A stretch of DNA of 64,000 nt from NCBI RefSeq assembly GCF_000350225.1, contig NW_005179014.1, positions 140,185-204,184 on the forward strand, in the 5' to 3' direction. The translations under genes and the position numbers were made by a program. The first letter of the stretch is position 1, and each line of letters begins with the position of its first letter. Positions 1-11,514 of the stretch are shown here, piece by piece. The notes beneath the pieces are model-generated. The model ran no database searches, was not told the origin of the DNA, and saw nothing but the letters and a program-made list of their open reading frames with translations. The DNA is from Chondrus crispus. Its lineage: Eukaryota > Rhodophyta > Florideophyceae > Gigartinales > Gigartinaceae.

Positions 1-19
1 CCCGGTAAGGCCACTGACC

Positions 20-509
20 GAATCTTACACCACCGGCACCTGCGACTCAACCACGCCCCCTACGTACAATCCAAACTATCGCCAAATCGCGAACGATACA
101 CGGCCTTCCAGCATCCCTCGCCTCAACCAGCAGCCAACTGTCATGCTCTGCATGCGCGCACGCGAAGCAGCGACCGGCACGCCATACTCCCACTCAGCAT
201 CACTACAGTACAGGTGAATACCTAAGCTCCGATACATGCGGCCCCATCCACCCTCGATCCAACCATGGCAATCACCACTTCCTCACGTACATTGACGCGG
301 CATCCCGGTACGTCATGCTTTATTTTCTCAAAACGAGAAGCGAAGTCAGCACCATCATACCAAAATGTTTTGTCCGAATGAAACAACGCAATCCTCTCCC
401 GCTTATCTACCGCACCGACAACGCACGCGAATGCAAGTCCAACCACGCATTGCAGACGTACGCCTCTTTAGGCATCAAGTGGAGCGTACTGGGAAGACTC
501 GGTACGTGA
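20..509 (+). pseudogene. Copia pre-integrase and integrase core (broken)
   Basis: Near 28-55 one frame reads HHRHLRLNH, like the His part of the copia HHCC zinc region; the Cys part falls in another frame. From about 208 the integrase core is seen: SSDTCGP carries the first catalytic Asp, then a stretch ending in YIDAASRYV, and RTDNAREC near 410-435 carries the second Asp. The reading frame ends at 509, just before a perfect palindrome, and the part that should carry the catalytic Glu is missing. Copia integrase inserts element cDNA into the genome; this copy cannot. Confidence 0.75.
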
Positions 510-511
510 CG

Positions 512-557
512 CAGAGTACAAATATAACATCATCGATGATGTTATATTTGTACTCTG
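512..557. repeat. 46-bp perfect palindrome without loop
   Basis: The left arm starts CAGAGTACAAATATAACATC and the right arm is its exact reverse complement; the centre is ATCATC|GATGAT at 534/535. It sits where the copia integrase reading frame breaks off, and coding similarity resumes further along after a loss of roughly 100 residues. Confidence 0.95.
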
Positions 558-639
558 GGCGATCGCCGACCGCGCAACCGGCCAGGCTCCCCACACCCTG
601 TGTCACACACGACAAGCGCAACCCCAACAACTTTTAATC

Positions 640-2512
640 TTCGGACAACTCGGCACGATCCCCATCTACGGCACCAAAAAGAAACTTGACACACGCAGCC
701 GTACAGTACGATATATGTACTCCAACAGCCCCCAATCGATCACAGTGCAAGACACGCACACTCAAAACTACGAAATCACTCGCACGCAGGACTTCCATCC
801 TTACACAAAAGCACAGCACCCTGCCGTCAGCACTACAGCGGTCCTCCGCACCTCATCAGCTGCACCAATCCCACTCACCACACCCGACCACCGCACCAGA
901 CATGAAGCCAGAACTTACCCAGACGCAGCCCAATGGGCACAGCCACAAGACGCAGAACTGGATAAATTAGACAAAACTGAAACTATCCGATGGCTGGCAG
1001 ACACAGAGCTCCCCACGCATACAAAGTTGATACCCCTCACAATAACGTTCCGATACATTCGAGACCACACCGGCACAGTCACCGAACGCAAAGCGCGATG
1101 CACAGCCAGAAGCGACCGCAAGACCCCAGGAACGCACTACGATCCAGAGCAACTAAAGACCTATATGGCGGACAAGACCACAGTACGCCTACTGCTCGCC
1201 ATCGCCGCATCACACAACTGGTCCCTCGAGCACATGGACATCAGCTCAGCATACCTCCACGACATATTCCCCAGACAAAACCAGTGTATCTCAAACAACC
1301 CCCCCGCTTTGACCGGACTCTCAAACATCCATGCAAAGCAGGACTCCTCATGCGCAATATATATGGCACACCTCAGGCAGCATGCAGTTATCACAACGGC
1401 CTGTACAAGCACCTGACCTCACACGGATACAAACCCACTCAGGCAGACCCCTGCCCCCTCTACAAAAAAATCCGAACAAGGTCTCATCCTCGTGGCCATT
1501 AACATGGATCACTTCCATTCAGCGGCATCCTCCCAAACGCTGCAAGACGAGATCCACGCCGTCCTAACAGCCAAATATAAAGTCAAACGGCTTGGATTTC
1601 CCGCAAAGTACCTCAAATGGCACGTACAACGCCTCGACAACGGTGCCATACCCATATCCTAACCCACCGTTGCCCGAAACATACTCACCAAAACGGCCAT
1701 GCTCTCTTCCAACGCAAAGCGCACACCGCTACCAACCAAAGCGGCATTCACATACACACAAGAGGATCCACTCCTGGACCAACAGCAATCATTCCTCTTC
1801 AGACAGACAATTGGCGATCTCCGCTACTTAGCGGACAGCACCACACCCGTTATACACCCCGCGGTCAGCATGCTCGCCTCCGTCATGCACAAACCGGCGC
1901 GCACGCTCAAAACCCACCTCCACTGGCTCCTGCGTTACCTAAGCGGTACAGAACACCACGGCATCCTGTTCAAGGCAAGCACACCAACCGCTCGTCCGCA
2001 CATACAGCGACTCAGATTTCGCCAGTGACCACGCACGCCGCTCCAGGACAGGAGTCGTACATATGTTCCACGACGCCCCCATAAGCTGGACCTCGGAAAG
2101 GCAATCCGTTGTCGCCGACTCCACGTGTGAAGCCGAATACTTGGCAGCCACGGCGGCAACACAACAAGCACTTTGGCTTCGCCGCCTCCTCGTCGATGCA
2201 CACACGCCGGAATCCCAACCGACTCCCCTGATCGTAGACAACAAAGCCGCAATCCTCGTCGCCCAAAACTCAGCTCCAACCAAACGCCGAAAATTCATTG
2301 ACATCAAACACCACCTCATACAGAACCACATACGAAGAAGAACGGTCAAGATTCAACATGTACCATCCGAGGAAAACGTAGCCGACTACTTCGCAAACCC
2401 CCTCGGACCCCAACGCACACAAAACCTCCTCAACAAACTCAGCTTCGTGGACCCAAAACCCCTATTGGCGAACCCGGGGACTGTCAGACAGCACAATCAC
2501 ATTCGCCAATAG
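640..2512 (+). pseudogene. Copia reverse transcriptase and RNase H (broken)
   Basis: After the palindrome, copia-like sequence resumes at LIFGQLGTIPIYG (about 640-680). The RT domain begins near 950; FRYIRDHTG and MDISSAYLHDIF (first catalytic Asp region) follow at about 1048-1270. The expected Y-V-D-D box near 1494-1535 reads N-M-D-H in an otherwise well-matching frame, so the second of the paired aspartates is lost. RNase H is clear at the 3' end: SWTSERQSVVADSTCEAEY near 2086-2140, DNKAAILVAQN near 2239 and VADYFANPL near 2380. Several frameshifts separate the blocks. The protein would have copied element RNA into DNA. Confidence 0.85.
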
Positions 2513-3526
2513 TCATTTTGTAGTTTCAGACCGCACAGGACAGTCTGTCCCTCAGGGAACAGACTTAACCAACGAGCGAAGACGAGTAAACGAGGAGTCA
2601 TCGGTCTCCTGTTCACACACAACACCATCCGTTTAGAAGTAAATTTGAAATTGAAGTGCCCTGACAGGGCATTATGTACGAGGGGTGCCGGGCATCGAGT
2701 ACGACAGGTACTGTATTGACACTGTCCTATGGTCTTTAGCCAAGTGGCGCCATGTAATTCGCGTCTCTATATTGTCAAATGAGTAAATTTGTCGCCATCC
2801 GACTCCCAATATAGAGATAGATATAGACAAAAAGGCCACATTTTTGAAGATATACGGTCCGATAGGGATGAAAGAAGCTACATGTGTCTGGATATGCAAG
2901 AAAATAACATCTACACAGCACAAATAGGGGTGCTCTAAGGGAGCAGCTCGAACCAAGTGAGCAGTGCTACAAACGGGACCATGTCAAGTGACAGCCAGTC
3001 CTAACAAAGGAATTTTCTCTCGTTTTCCCCCTCCCTCAGGGAGAGGGAAAACGAGAGAAAAGTAAGAACTCAACGAAAAGGGGGCGAGCCTCGCCCCCTT
3101 TTCGTTGAGTTCTTCACTAAAATCGGAAGCACTTGGCCGTAGCTTTTTCTGTAATGCCATCGTATAATTCCACTCCTCAAAAACGGAACAGAGCCTGGAC
3201 AGTCTGCTGTGGAATGTGCAAATTGCAATGAAATTCCACCACTCCGTTAATTGGATCTTACCAGCTGCTTGAGATCAAACAGAAAAATGGAGAACCAGGC
3301 AGCATCGAAGATGCAGCCACGCGTCGTAGGTCTTGCACATGGCCAAGTCAGGCTTCCTGCAGCCTGCAGCCGGACAATGGCAAGCTGCATCACGTTTCGC
3401 TGTAATGAGGCTCCTCAATATGCATGACCAAAACGGTCATGAGAGAATGGCAACCACCTGCACCTATAGCAATCCTCCCAAATATTCGCTCTCTTTCATC
3501 AAACTATTAAGACGTCTTCTATTCGA
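2513..3526. other. No gene seen; contains two hairpins
   Basis: Short open frames here are not convincing as genes. The stretch just after the copia remnant (about 2520-2640) could be LTR-derived, but no partner copy is present to test this. The only strong structure is the hairpin pair at 3013-3114. Confidence 0.5.
3013..3114. repeat. Two adjacent near-perfect hairpins
   Basis: Hairpin one (3013-3062) has 24-bp arms with one mismatch and a 2-nt loop, starting TTTTCTCTCGTTTTCCC. Hairpin two (3064-3114) has 25-bp perfect arms and a 1-nt loop, starting AAGAACTCAACGAAAAGGGG. One base separates them. The arm sequences are unrelated. They could act as strong bidirectional transcription barriers or be by-products of replication fold-back. 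Confidence 0.9.
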
Positions 3527-4800
3527 ATGAAGTCAAAACCTGACATCCACAGTCAAATCGCGCTTGTCCTGATGCGAATGCGCCGCAGAAGGATGTTTTT
3601 GTACTTTATCGCAGCAGTAGGAGATTTTTCTCAAAGCCAAAAATGGCAAGAGAACGCGAGGACTACGCCTGTCATTGTGTTTGCGGGAACACTTGACGTT
3701 CGAAACGTTGACTCAAGTTTATGATGGTTCTTTATTCTGTAGGGCTTTTACAGTGCATCACGAGGCATTTCATGAATTTCTGAGTAGCATTCGCCTGCCT
3801 CTGCAAAATAATGTAGAAATGGAACGACGGGCAAAAGGCTGACCAATCCATCCGATATCCGACTTGCCGTAACGCTCTGAATGATGGCCGGGGCGAGTTG
3901 ACCTAGATGTAATGGATACTTATCAGATGTCTAAGACATCTGTTTACGACATGTTTCATTCTACGTGTACAATACTGTCCACAAAACTACAGCTGGTTGG
4001 TTTACTGTATCTGGATTACGTCACTCAGCAAAAAAATCAAGTTGTCCCGTAATCTTCTGTCTACACTCTGTGGTTGTGTTGGAGCTTTGAACGTCATAGC
4101 TGTCAAAACCAAGAAACTCGCGTGGTGCCACGCACCGAGCAATTTCTTTTGTAGAAAGCTTTCATATGCTTTGCCTGTGCAGGCGGTCGTTGACTCTGAC
4201 TCTCGAATTTTATGCTGTTCGGCGCGTTGCGTAGGTTCAGCTCATGAATCTATAACCCACACCGTATCGGAACTTGGGCATTATTTGGAATCAGGAAAGA
4301 TACATTTCGAGTGTTCGATAGCGGGGGATGAGGCATATGTGTGTACGGAGTTTCTGATAACACCCTTTCCTGCAGCCAATGACACAGATGCGGAGGACGC
4401 ATTTTACATTTATCATTCCTCCCTCCGAATGCATGTGGAGCAAGCTTTTGGGATGCTGGTTTGTAAGTGGAGAATCTTGCGGGAACTCAATTTTTCGCTA
4501 CAAACTAACGCGCGTTTAATAGTTCTTTCTGTGAAGTTGCATAATTTTATGCTAGACCGTGCAGATGCCAAGACTACAAGAAGATTTACTCGGGAAGAAT
4601 TGACCAAATTGGAGGGCGATGAGCGAGGTTGGTATGGGAGGATGAAGGATGATGCCGCTGAGATAGCAGAGAGTACCATGGAATCGCGTCGTGAGCCGTC
4701 TAGGAAAAGGAGGAGTATGGTTGACATAATCGAAGGAAAGGGCCTACCGAGGCCATCGGTCTTAGTTGCAGAGTGCATCAGAAAACGTAGACGGAAGTAG
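3527..4800 (+). pseudogene. PIF/Harbinger-type DDE transposase (frameshifted)
   Basis: Pieces of the family appear in order but in three frames. An N-terminal part near 3735-3830 reads FCRAFTVHHEAFHEFLSSIR, like the helical region before the DNA-binding domain. Near 3905-3960 DVMDTYQMSKTSVYDMF resembles the helix-turn-helix. From about 4070 one frame stays open to 4800: CVGALNVIAVK, then VVDSDSRIL (first Asp), IAGDEAY (second Asp) near 4324, and RMHVEQAFGML (Glu) near 4430, so the DDE triad is present. The C-terminus is basic. These enzymes cut and paste DNA, usually with a Myb-like partner; no partner was seen nearby. Confidence 0.75.
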
Positions 4801-5280
4801 TAAGCCTGTATTTTGTTAGTTGCCATCTTGGCCAAGCACAGCGTGGTTTCCAAGTGGGGACCCGTAATTCATATCAAGGCTCGGTCCCAGCTCTGCGCTT
4901 GTTACCGCCGGTGTGGATCTATCATACAGGCGCTCTCATGTGGAAGTCTTCCCTCACCTTCCACGTCGCAAACTACCACTCAGCTAAGCGCGCAAACGCA
5001 CTCAAATACAGGGGGTCCCACGCAATACTGCTATACCGGAACAGACTTCGACATATGGCACTATTGCGTGAATGGCACTATACTGAAAGCTCCAAAACAC
5101 AATCATTTACATACAGTTATGTTCTGCTTGAAGCGAGCGAACAGAGAGTCAAGGCTTTGAGGGAGAATTCTACTGTACTTCTCTACAGGCGACAGCTGCG
5201 GACGTCCCTGCCTTCACCACTGTCCGCTCTCTCCTCCCTTGCACCCGCTCTACCCTCCCCCCCCGCGACGCCCCGCCCAG

Positions 5281-5592
5281 ATGTTCTCAGCCAAAGTCAA
5301 GCAGCAGATCACGTGTCCGCTGTGCGTGATGCGACGCTACGTGCTGTGCAACATGTGCAGCGGGTCCGGCCTGCGCCTCATAGCGTCCGGCCCGCGCGCC
5401 GCGCTGGCCAAGGGCCTCATGGATGCGAGGCGATTCGTCGACGGCGTGCGCCTGCGCCTGCTTGGGCAGCTGGGAGCATACCGCCGCTGGCGCGGCGCCG
5501 CAAGCAGGCGACCAGCCGATCGCCTGTGCTGCGATTTGTGTCCCAAATGCGGCGTGTGGCTACGTCGCGCGAAAGGAGACGGTCGCCAATGA
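5281..5592 (+). CDS. Small Cys-rich hypothetical protein (GC-rich segment)
   Basis: A 103-codon frame from an ATG at 5281 has GC content well above its surroundings. It contains CPLCVMRRYVLCNMCSGSG near residues 11-30 and CCDLCPKCG near residues 82-90. Two CxxC pairs followed by GSG look like a DnaJ-type or BSD2-type zinc ribbon, but the spacing is not a firm match. It lies inside the Tigger-type element. The opposite strand at 5417-5854 is also open for 145 codons, so the coding strand is uncertain. It could be a captured host gene fragment or chance. Confidence 0.3.
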   Translation: MFSAKVKQQITCPLCVMRRYVLCNMCSGSGLRLIASGPRAALAKGLMDARRFVDGVRLRLLGQLGAYRRWRGAASRRPADRLCCDLCPKCGVWLRRAKGDGRQ

Positions 5593-5819
5593 TGCTCCAG
5601 CTGTACCCGAGGTGCACACCCGCCATCACCACAGTGTAGCTGCCTTCAGCTCGTATTCTCACGGTCTCTTTAAAAGGGATGAAATATCGAATATCGAGTG
5701 GCTTCCTGCGTTTTTCAGCCATCGTACTGCTCAAATCTTCAAAAATTCGATGCGTATCAGGTACAAAAGTGTAGTCCAAGTCTTTCATCGCCATTTCGAT
5801 TTCGACAGTGATGGCGGGT

Positions 5820-5849
5820 GTGCCTCCGCGGTGTGCACCGTGGAGGCAC
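5820..5849. repeat. 30-bp palindrome
   Basis: Arms of 14 bp (GTGCCTCCGCGGTG and its complement) with one mismatch and a 2-nt centre, inside the Tigger-type element. Confidence 0.75.
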
Positions 5850-5908
5850 TCCAAAACATCGTTGAAGGTCTGTAATGTGAGTCGTGTGTATAGGGAACAA
5901 CGCAGAGC

Positions 5909-7690
5909 TCATTTATTGGGAAAGAAGTCGTTAATAACAGCCTGCTTAGAAGCTGCATTTTTGGATGTCTCCCTTGCGGCAATGGAATCCTTCTTCGCCT
6001 TACGGTGATACATAGAAGCCTCCATCACATTACAATTATAAGCTAAAACCTCCACAGTACTAAACATCTCTGCGATTTGCAAAGAACTGGGAACCGCTTG
6101 TACGACTTTTCCCTTATTTGTGTCATTATCTTCGTCATCGCTAGAGAATGTGGAGGCATTCCAAGGCTCGAAACTATCCTGTAGTAAGTCATCCATAGCG
6201 TCGTTTACAATTCCCTCTCGAACTGCGCCAAGCTCTTCGACATCGATCCATCCCTCTATAGAATCCCTTGTTAAATATGAGTCGCAGTAAATAGCTTAAC
6301 AATCATCGTTGGACACATTCACACTGAGGCATTGCATCATTGATGTGATGTCATCGAGCACTTTCTGCTCAACTGACACACGACGTGATCTCATCTTCCC
6401 ATGTTCCGCCGTCAATGTGGCCTGCATTTCTAATGGCAAAACGTCGGAGTCGGATTTCACCCAGCAACGTGCAATTGTTTGCTGGGTGGTATCCTTCCAG
6501 GTATCAAGTACCATCTCTGCAACGTCTACCATATGAGGGTCATATCCCTCCCAATGCCGTTTGTGCCTGGCCTAATTTTTTGTTGGTGTCACTCTTCTCC
6601 GCACGCTGCTCAATGTCAATCACAATTTTTCAACATGTGGTGCCTACACTTACTTTTCCATGATGAAATAATGCCCAGATCCATCGGCTGGTGAACTGCA
6701 GTATAATTTGGGGGAAGGGTGACAATTTCCATTTGCCCTGTATGATTAACTATGTCAGTACCGTGCGGACCGCAGTTGTCCATAAGAAATATAACAGGCC
6801 TAGATGTTCTCTGCCTTATAAAAGGAACAAATAAATTATAGAACCATTTCTTGAAAGTTACAGAATCCGAGCATGCATTACGGTGACTGAAGTAGGGCAC
6901 AGGGGGAGTACCCAGCCGAAACCAACGGAGATTCTTGGCCTTGCCGATGATTACCATCGGGAGCTTGCATGTACCATCCGCATTCGTGCCAACAAGCGCC
7001 GTAATCCTGCCTTTCGCATTCATTGCCTTGGTACCACGAACAGACCTCTTGTTTTTATATGTGCAAATGTATGTGCGTCTGGGAAGAAGTGTAAAAATAA
7101 ACCAGGCTAGTCCACATTTTATATATTCTGCAGTTCATATTCGCGAAGTTTGGCTCTCAATGCGTCTACATCCGCTGCGACGCCCGCAACGTCAACACTA
7201 CCAGCCTCGCCGTGAAGGGCGACAGAGCGCAATCCGTGTCTCTTGACAAATTTGTCTGTCCATCCTCGTGAAGCGGAAACTGACGAAGCGCACATTCTTG
7301 CGACTCAGTTAGATCTTTCAGTAATAATTTATCTCGCAAGTATATTGCTTTTGCCGCAATGATACTATGTGTGATGGACATTTTGGCAGAACGGGCAAGA
7401 GATATGAAGGACATAATGCTGGACTCCAGTATAGGGAATGGGGCCTCCCTCACTGTCTTTGTTGTAAAGGAAATGTTGGCGGTTTCTGCTTTCTTCGTAA
7501 GTGATTCAAGATTGGTAGCAATATTCGATGCTGTTCGCCGCGAGACCGAATACTCCTTCATGATGTGGTTGGCGGAGTATCCGATTTTGAGTAGGCGACC
7601 GACCTCAATTATTTCATTAAGGGTGAGCGGCGTGCGAGAAGTTGGAGAAGGATTGAGATGCGAGGGTGGTTCTTGAGTGGGAGGTCCCAT
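5909..7690 (-). pseudogene. Tigger/pogo-type transposase (dead)
   Basis: An ATG at 7690 starts an N-terminal domain with a helix-turn-helix, TLNEIIEVGRLLKIGYSANH then SVSRRTASNIATN. The DDE core lies at 6616-7150: NAKGRITALVGTNADG, VIFLMDNCGPHG (second Asp) and LPPNYTAVHQPMDLG (third Asp). The first catalytic block should read N-x-D-E-T-G; here it reads N-V-D-stop-P-G, with a TAG at 7107-7109 in place of Glu, and frames shift on both sides. Further C-terminal pieces at 6296-6532 (TIARCWVKS) and 5909-6196 match the CW motif and acidic tail of Tigger proteins. The enzyme would have mobilised the element at 5009-7940. Confidence 0.8.
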
Positions 7691-7942
7691 GACGGTTGAA
7701 AAGTTGCTTTCAATGTGTCTCTCAGCAAGCGATGCAATGGGGTTTCGCTTATAGAGAAAACCGATGAGGTTTGCTCACTCCGCTTTCCGCCGTCGCACCT
7801 TCGACTCTGCAGTTCTGCTACTGCTGAAGCCATACGTGTATGAACATGTGTAGGAATTATGATAACCGTGCCATGGAGTTTTGCATAGCCCTAATGCGTG
7901 GGAGGCACTATTCCAAGTAGCACTATTGCGTGACCCCCTGTA

Positions 7943-9256
7943 CGCAAACGACTCTGCCTCCCTGGCACGCGGCCCCAGTCCAAGGGCGTCCAAAAGCAAT
8001 CGAAATCCTCCAGAAACCCCTCGCGTCCCTAACGGACGACCCCCCCCCGAAGAACTCCGTCTCACACAAGACCTCGCACAATGGTCAACACGGATCCCGC
8101 GCGTTCGCCTCCGTCTGCGGTAACAGCGGCTGCCACAGCCGCTCTCGCCGCAGCCGTCGCAACCCTTCCAGGTTCCGCCCCAATCTCCGTCCCTGTTCCG
8201 TCAATCCCCACCACTACGCCCCCGTCTATTACCTCCTTCTCCTCCCCGTCTTCATCCGCTCGGCATTCATCCCAACCACTGCGCTATCCCCGCCCGCCTC
8301 GAGCCCTGATATCCGGAGACCTCTCCCTCAAAGTCTGACCGTATCCACTCCCCCCGCCGTGCGCGACGATCAACCCCTACCCCCTTACAATCAAATCCGA
8401 CAAGTCAACAGAGTCCCTACGCCCATGTCCCGATCCCTTCTTTCGCATATGCGGGGCCCTGTTTGCTCCCTGGGTTTATAATATGGCCCCAGCCTCTTAT
8501 ATCCTCCTGTCGGCGTCACGGCACCCTCCATCTTCGGAAACTCATTTGGCACATCAAGCCAAAGACCGCTTTTTAAGACAGAGGATCCTCCTGTCCGTAG
8601 CAATCTTTCCCAGAGTCCCTGCAGCTAGCCTCCGATGGAACGCGGATAGCGTCGAAGCACAGTCACCGACAGCGGGAAACCAGCCCCCGGCGTTTTCACT
8701 GAGTGCGACACGTTGGTTCCAGGCGTGCACTGGTAGTGCCCCTATGCGCTGTGTACGACTCGCCAACCGACGCGAGCGAGCGCAGGCGATCCGCGGGCGC
8801 TCGGCCGCTAACGGACGCTGCAGCTGGCACAGCTTTCAACGGGGCGGCACCGGAGGACTCCGGCACTGACTGCGCCACCTTGCCCCGGGCAAGCCGCCGC
8901 ACGCCCTGCGCTCCCCCCGAAGGAGGAAAGGGAAGCCAACAGCGGCCCGTAACACGCACATATGCGCGCGGCGGTGCACAGGCGCAAAATAGAGGCGAAC
9001 GCGCCCCGAAGCAAGCATGAAGCGATCTGATGTTTGTTGCGTGCGCAAACCGCTACTGGGCGATGGCGGTTAAGCGCAGTGGCGTAGTGCGGATGGAACT
9101 ACGCGCCGAGTCTACGAGGCCCCGCAAACCGCCGCCCGCCAGACGCGGGTACTTACCCGCGTTCGCATGACGTCACAGGGCGTACACGTAGCTGAGCTCC
9201 GCCGAACCATCTCGCCGTCGTCTCTGAATTAAAGCCGCCCCCTTCACCGATGTTTC
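7943..9256. other. No confident gene; possible Gag-like or LTR-derived sequence
   Basis: An ATG at 8081 opens an 85-codon frame rich in Ala, Pro and Ser, and proline-rich reading continues in other frames to about 8600. This could be a decayed Gag, but no zinc knuckle or other defining motif was seen. From 8600 to 9220 the DNA is GC-rich with open frames on both strands, typical of chance in GC-rich DNA. Confidence 0.4.
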
Positions 9257-9395
9257 TGTGATGCCAAGATCAGACCGATGCCTCCGACCCCTGAAGGTGG
9301 TCGGAGCGCCGGCGGCTTCAATTGCGTGTGAGCTATCGGTGCCTTAAAGGCGGTGCCCTATCTGTGGGTGGTGCCCTATCTGGGTGGAATTACCT
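9257..9395 (-). repeat. Copia 3' LTR (left copy)
   Basis: Starts TGTGATGCCAAGATCAGACC and matches 16001-16138 over about 140 bp at roughly 80 percent by eye. The shared tract GTGTGAGCTATCGGTGCCTT is identical. Divergence between the two copies implies an old insertion. The outer and inner edges are approximate. Confidence 0.75.
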
Positions 9396-9473
9396 TGTTT
9401 TAGTGACTGTATGCAGGTCGCGAGTCGTGCGGTTTTCTGAGTGGAACCACACTCCGCCGGACTCGCAGGCTGC

Positions 9474-11138
9474 CTATTTGTGTTTTTTGGTGTGGGGGGG
9501 CTTGGATTTGTATGCTGGATTTGTGTTTGGCATACAGTGTGTCTTTAGGGGGTTCGTAAAGATGTCGGATTTTTGGTCTGTCGTTGGTATGCGAAGGACC
9601 TTGATTTTGCCGGTTTGGACGGTTTCGTGCAAGAAGTGGTATCGAATGTCGATACATTTTCGCCTTCTTGTGGCGCCTTTGTTTTGCGAAATTTGCGCTG
9701 CCACAGTGTTGTCAATGTGCAGTGTTGGTTAGTGTGTGGGAATGGTGGTTTCCCTCGTCATGCTTGCCAGCCATGGGGTGAGCGTGGTGGTTTCGGCGGC
9801 GGCAATGTATTCCGCCTCGCAGGTGCTCTTGGCAACGATGGGTTGTTGTCGTGCCAGCTACTGCACCGGTGCGTCAGTGAGCAGTATTACGGTACTTGTG
9901 ATGGACTTTCGGGGCTTCTCATCATTGGCGCAGTCAGCGTCTGAGTACGCTTTAATTCTGATGCTGTTGCGGTTGCCTCTGGGCATGAGTATGCCTTCTG
10001 TTCGCGTCGTGTGGAGGTATTGTACCACTGTCTGCAGTATCTTTTAGTACCGTTGGGTCAGCTTCTTCAGTGCTCGTGCGAGTGACGTGGCGGGGAACGC
10101 GATGTCCGGCCGGGGTGGTGTCGGCGATGCACTTGATTTCGCCGACAGCCTTCCCGTATATCTCCGTGATGTCTGCACTTGCACTCTCTTCGGTCGTTTG
10201 TGGGTCCCCTTTGACTCCGTCTAGGTAAGGAGTGGTCTTCGGGTTGCTTTCTGCTTGGGCAAGAATGGTAGCTACACTGTCGACATTGGTGGGTTGGGAC
10301 GAGTGGATTTCGTTTTTGCTGTACTGTACAGACCAGTTGAGGTACTTGTCAGGGCGTCCTCACCGGTTGACTTTGTATTTTATGTTCAGTACGTTGTACA
10401 GGTCTTCGATCATCCATCGTGACGTGGCGACGGGCAAAAAATCATCTATGCTGAACCAGAACGAGTATGATATTCTGTTGATCTCGTTTCATGAAGAGGG
10501 AGATGTCTGCGCGGAGTTGTTTGTACCCGTGTTTTTAGGTAGGTGTGCAACTCCGTTCTGTAAATGTTTGATGCGTCTGCTGTGCTGTACAAATTTACCT
10601 GCAGCTGCCGGTGGTTTCTCTTGTGTTTGTATGTTCTGTGAAATCGTGGTGGTTGCCATACGAACACTTTCTTGGAGTGCTGGTATTTTTCATGGAGGTA
10701 TGCCCCCGCTATGTCGAAGTGCACGACGTGCATGGCCATTGATGGGGCAATTACGAAGAGGGATCGGATCGCGGTCAGGTCCGCCATGTATGTTGCGGTT
10801 TTATAGGGGTCGAAGTATACTGTAGGCTTCGTGAGGTCCCCTCTAATTGAGCATCTTGCTTTGGGCTCTGTGCCCTTGATGGTCTTGCCATGCTTGTAGC
10901 GGTACGTCATCGTGGTCGGCAGGATGTTTTTTGGTTGGCCGGGCTGGTTGTGTCGTTCCAGTCAATTGTGTTCATCCTGTCAAGCTGGTCTAGCTCATCA
11001 TTATGGGCCTTGCGCCAGTGTGCGGCGTAGGGGAATTTTTTCCCCGCTTCAGTGTCTTGGGTGCTGCCGTGGTGGTGGTGATTTTGGTGGGGATGTTGCT
11101 CGTACGTGTGGTGCAATGCGCCTGGAAGGCGGTGGGCA
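9474..11138 (-). pseudogene. Copia reverse transcriptase and RNase H (broken)
   Basis: Reading leftwards, an RT start is seen near 11.1 kb (HWRKAHNDELDQLDRMNTIDW). The frame from 10910 carries YRYKHGKTIKGTEPKARC and HFDIAGAYLHEK, the first catalytic Asp block. A box reading FSIDDFLPVA near 10430-10460 keeps both aspartates of the YxDD motif. RNase H remnants follow at 9704-9474: IDIRYHFLHETVQTGKIKV and SDIFTNPLKTHC. The frame changes repeatedly. In contrast to the copia copy at 640-2512, the paired aspartates are intact here, but frameshifts still kill it. Confidence 0.8.
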
Positions 11139-11514
11139 AGGTCGGCGACCCACACGGCCCGAACACAAACAAACAAACGGAACAACCAAAGCAGCCGGCA
11201 GCGCAATGCCACGGAACGTTCGGAGCTCCCTTTCCCTTTATGTCGGCTTGCGGCCTGCGGTAGCTCGAATCCCTAAAGGGGGGCGAAGGAAGAAAAGCCC
11301 GGCCGGGGAATAGGTGTGGTAAAGACTTGACAAGGCAAATTCTCGACGAGTGCAGGGGTGTCTAGGTAGACCTGATCCGCTGGGTCGTAAATCCAATGCT
11401 CGTGGAGCGCCTTGATACCTCATACCCTTGATAAGGTCTTCGACGGGGACCTCGCAACGTAGCCCGTCGGGAAAGAAGAAAAAGTAGTGTAGTGCAATAT
11501 GCGGGGTTTACCGG

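Larger units (their letters stand above)
1..2512 (+). mobile_element. Ty1/copia retrotransposon remnant, 5' part outside window
   Basis: The order of recognisable pieces is pre-integrase zinc region, integrase core, RT, then RNase H, which is the copia order (integrase before RT). Gag, protease and the 5' LTR would lie to the left of the window. The frame changes several times and part of the integrase is missing around 510-560, so the element cannot encode a working polyprotein. The last coding stretch ends at 2512. No second LTR copy could be paired, so the right boundary is unknown. Confidence 0.85.
5009..7940 (-). mobile_element. Tigger/pogo-type DNA transposon with TA target duplication
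   Basis: The left end starts CAGGGGGTCCCACGCAATA after TA (5007-5008). The right end, read in reverse, starts CAGGGGGTCACGCAATAGTG and is followed by TA (7941-7942). About 20 terminal bases match with few differences, and both ends carry nearby copies of a CACTATT(G) motif. TA duplication and a CAGG start fit the pogo/Tigger group. The transposase inside is on the minus strand and dead. About 0.9 kb between the left end and the transposase stop is GC-rich and may be cargo or a later insertion. Confidence 0.75.

Noticed and set aside
2672..2956. 94-codon minus-strand frame
   Set aside because: No start context, family motif or supporting neighbour.
3120..4840. Terminal repeats of the first Harbinger element (CACTTGGCC / GGCCAAGCAC tracts)
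   Set aside because: The inverted match is only about 10 bp and lies at uncertain positions with no target duplication.
7930..8481. Gag gene of a third retroelement
   Set aside because: Pro/Ser/Ala-rich reading is suggestive, but there is no zinc knuckle, protease or LTR partner to support it.
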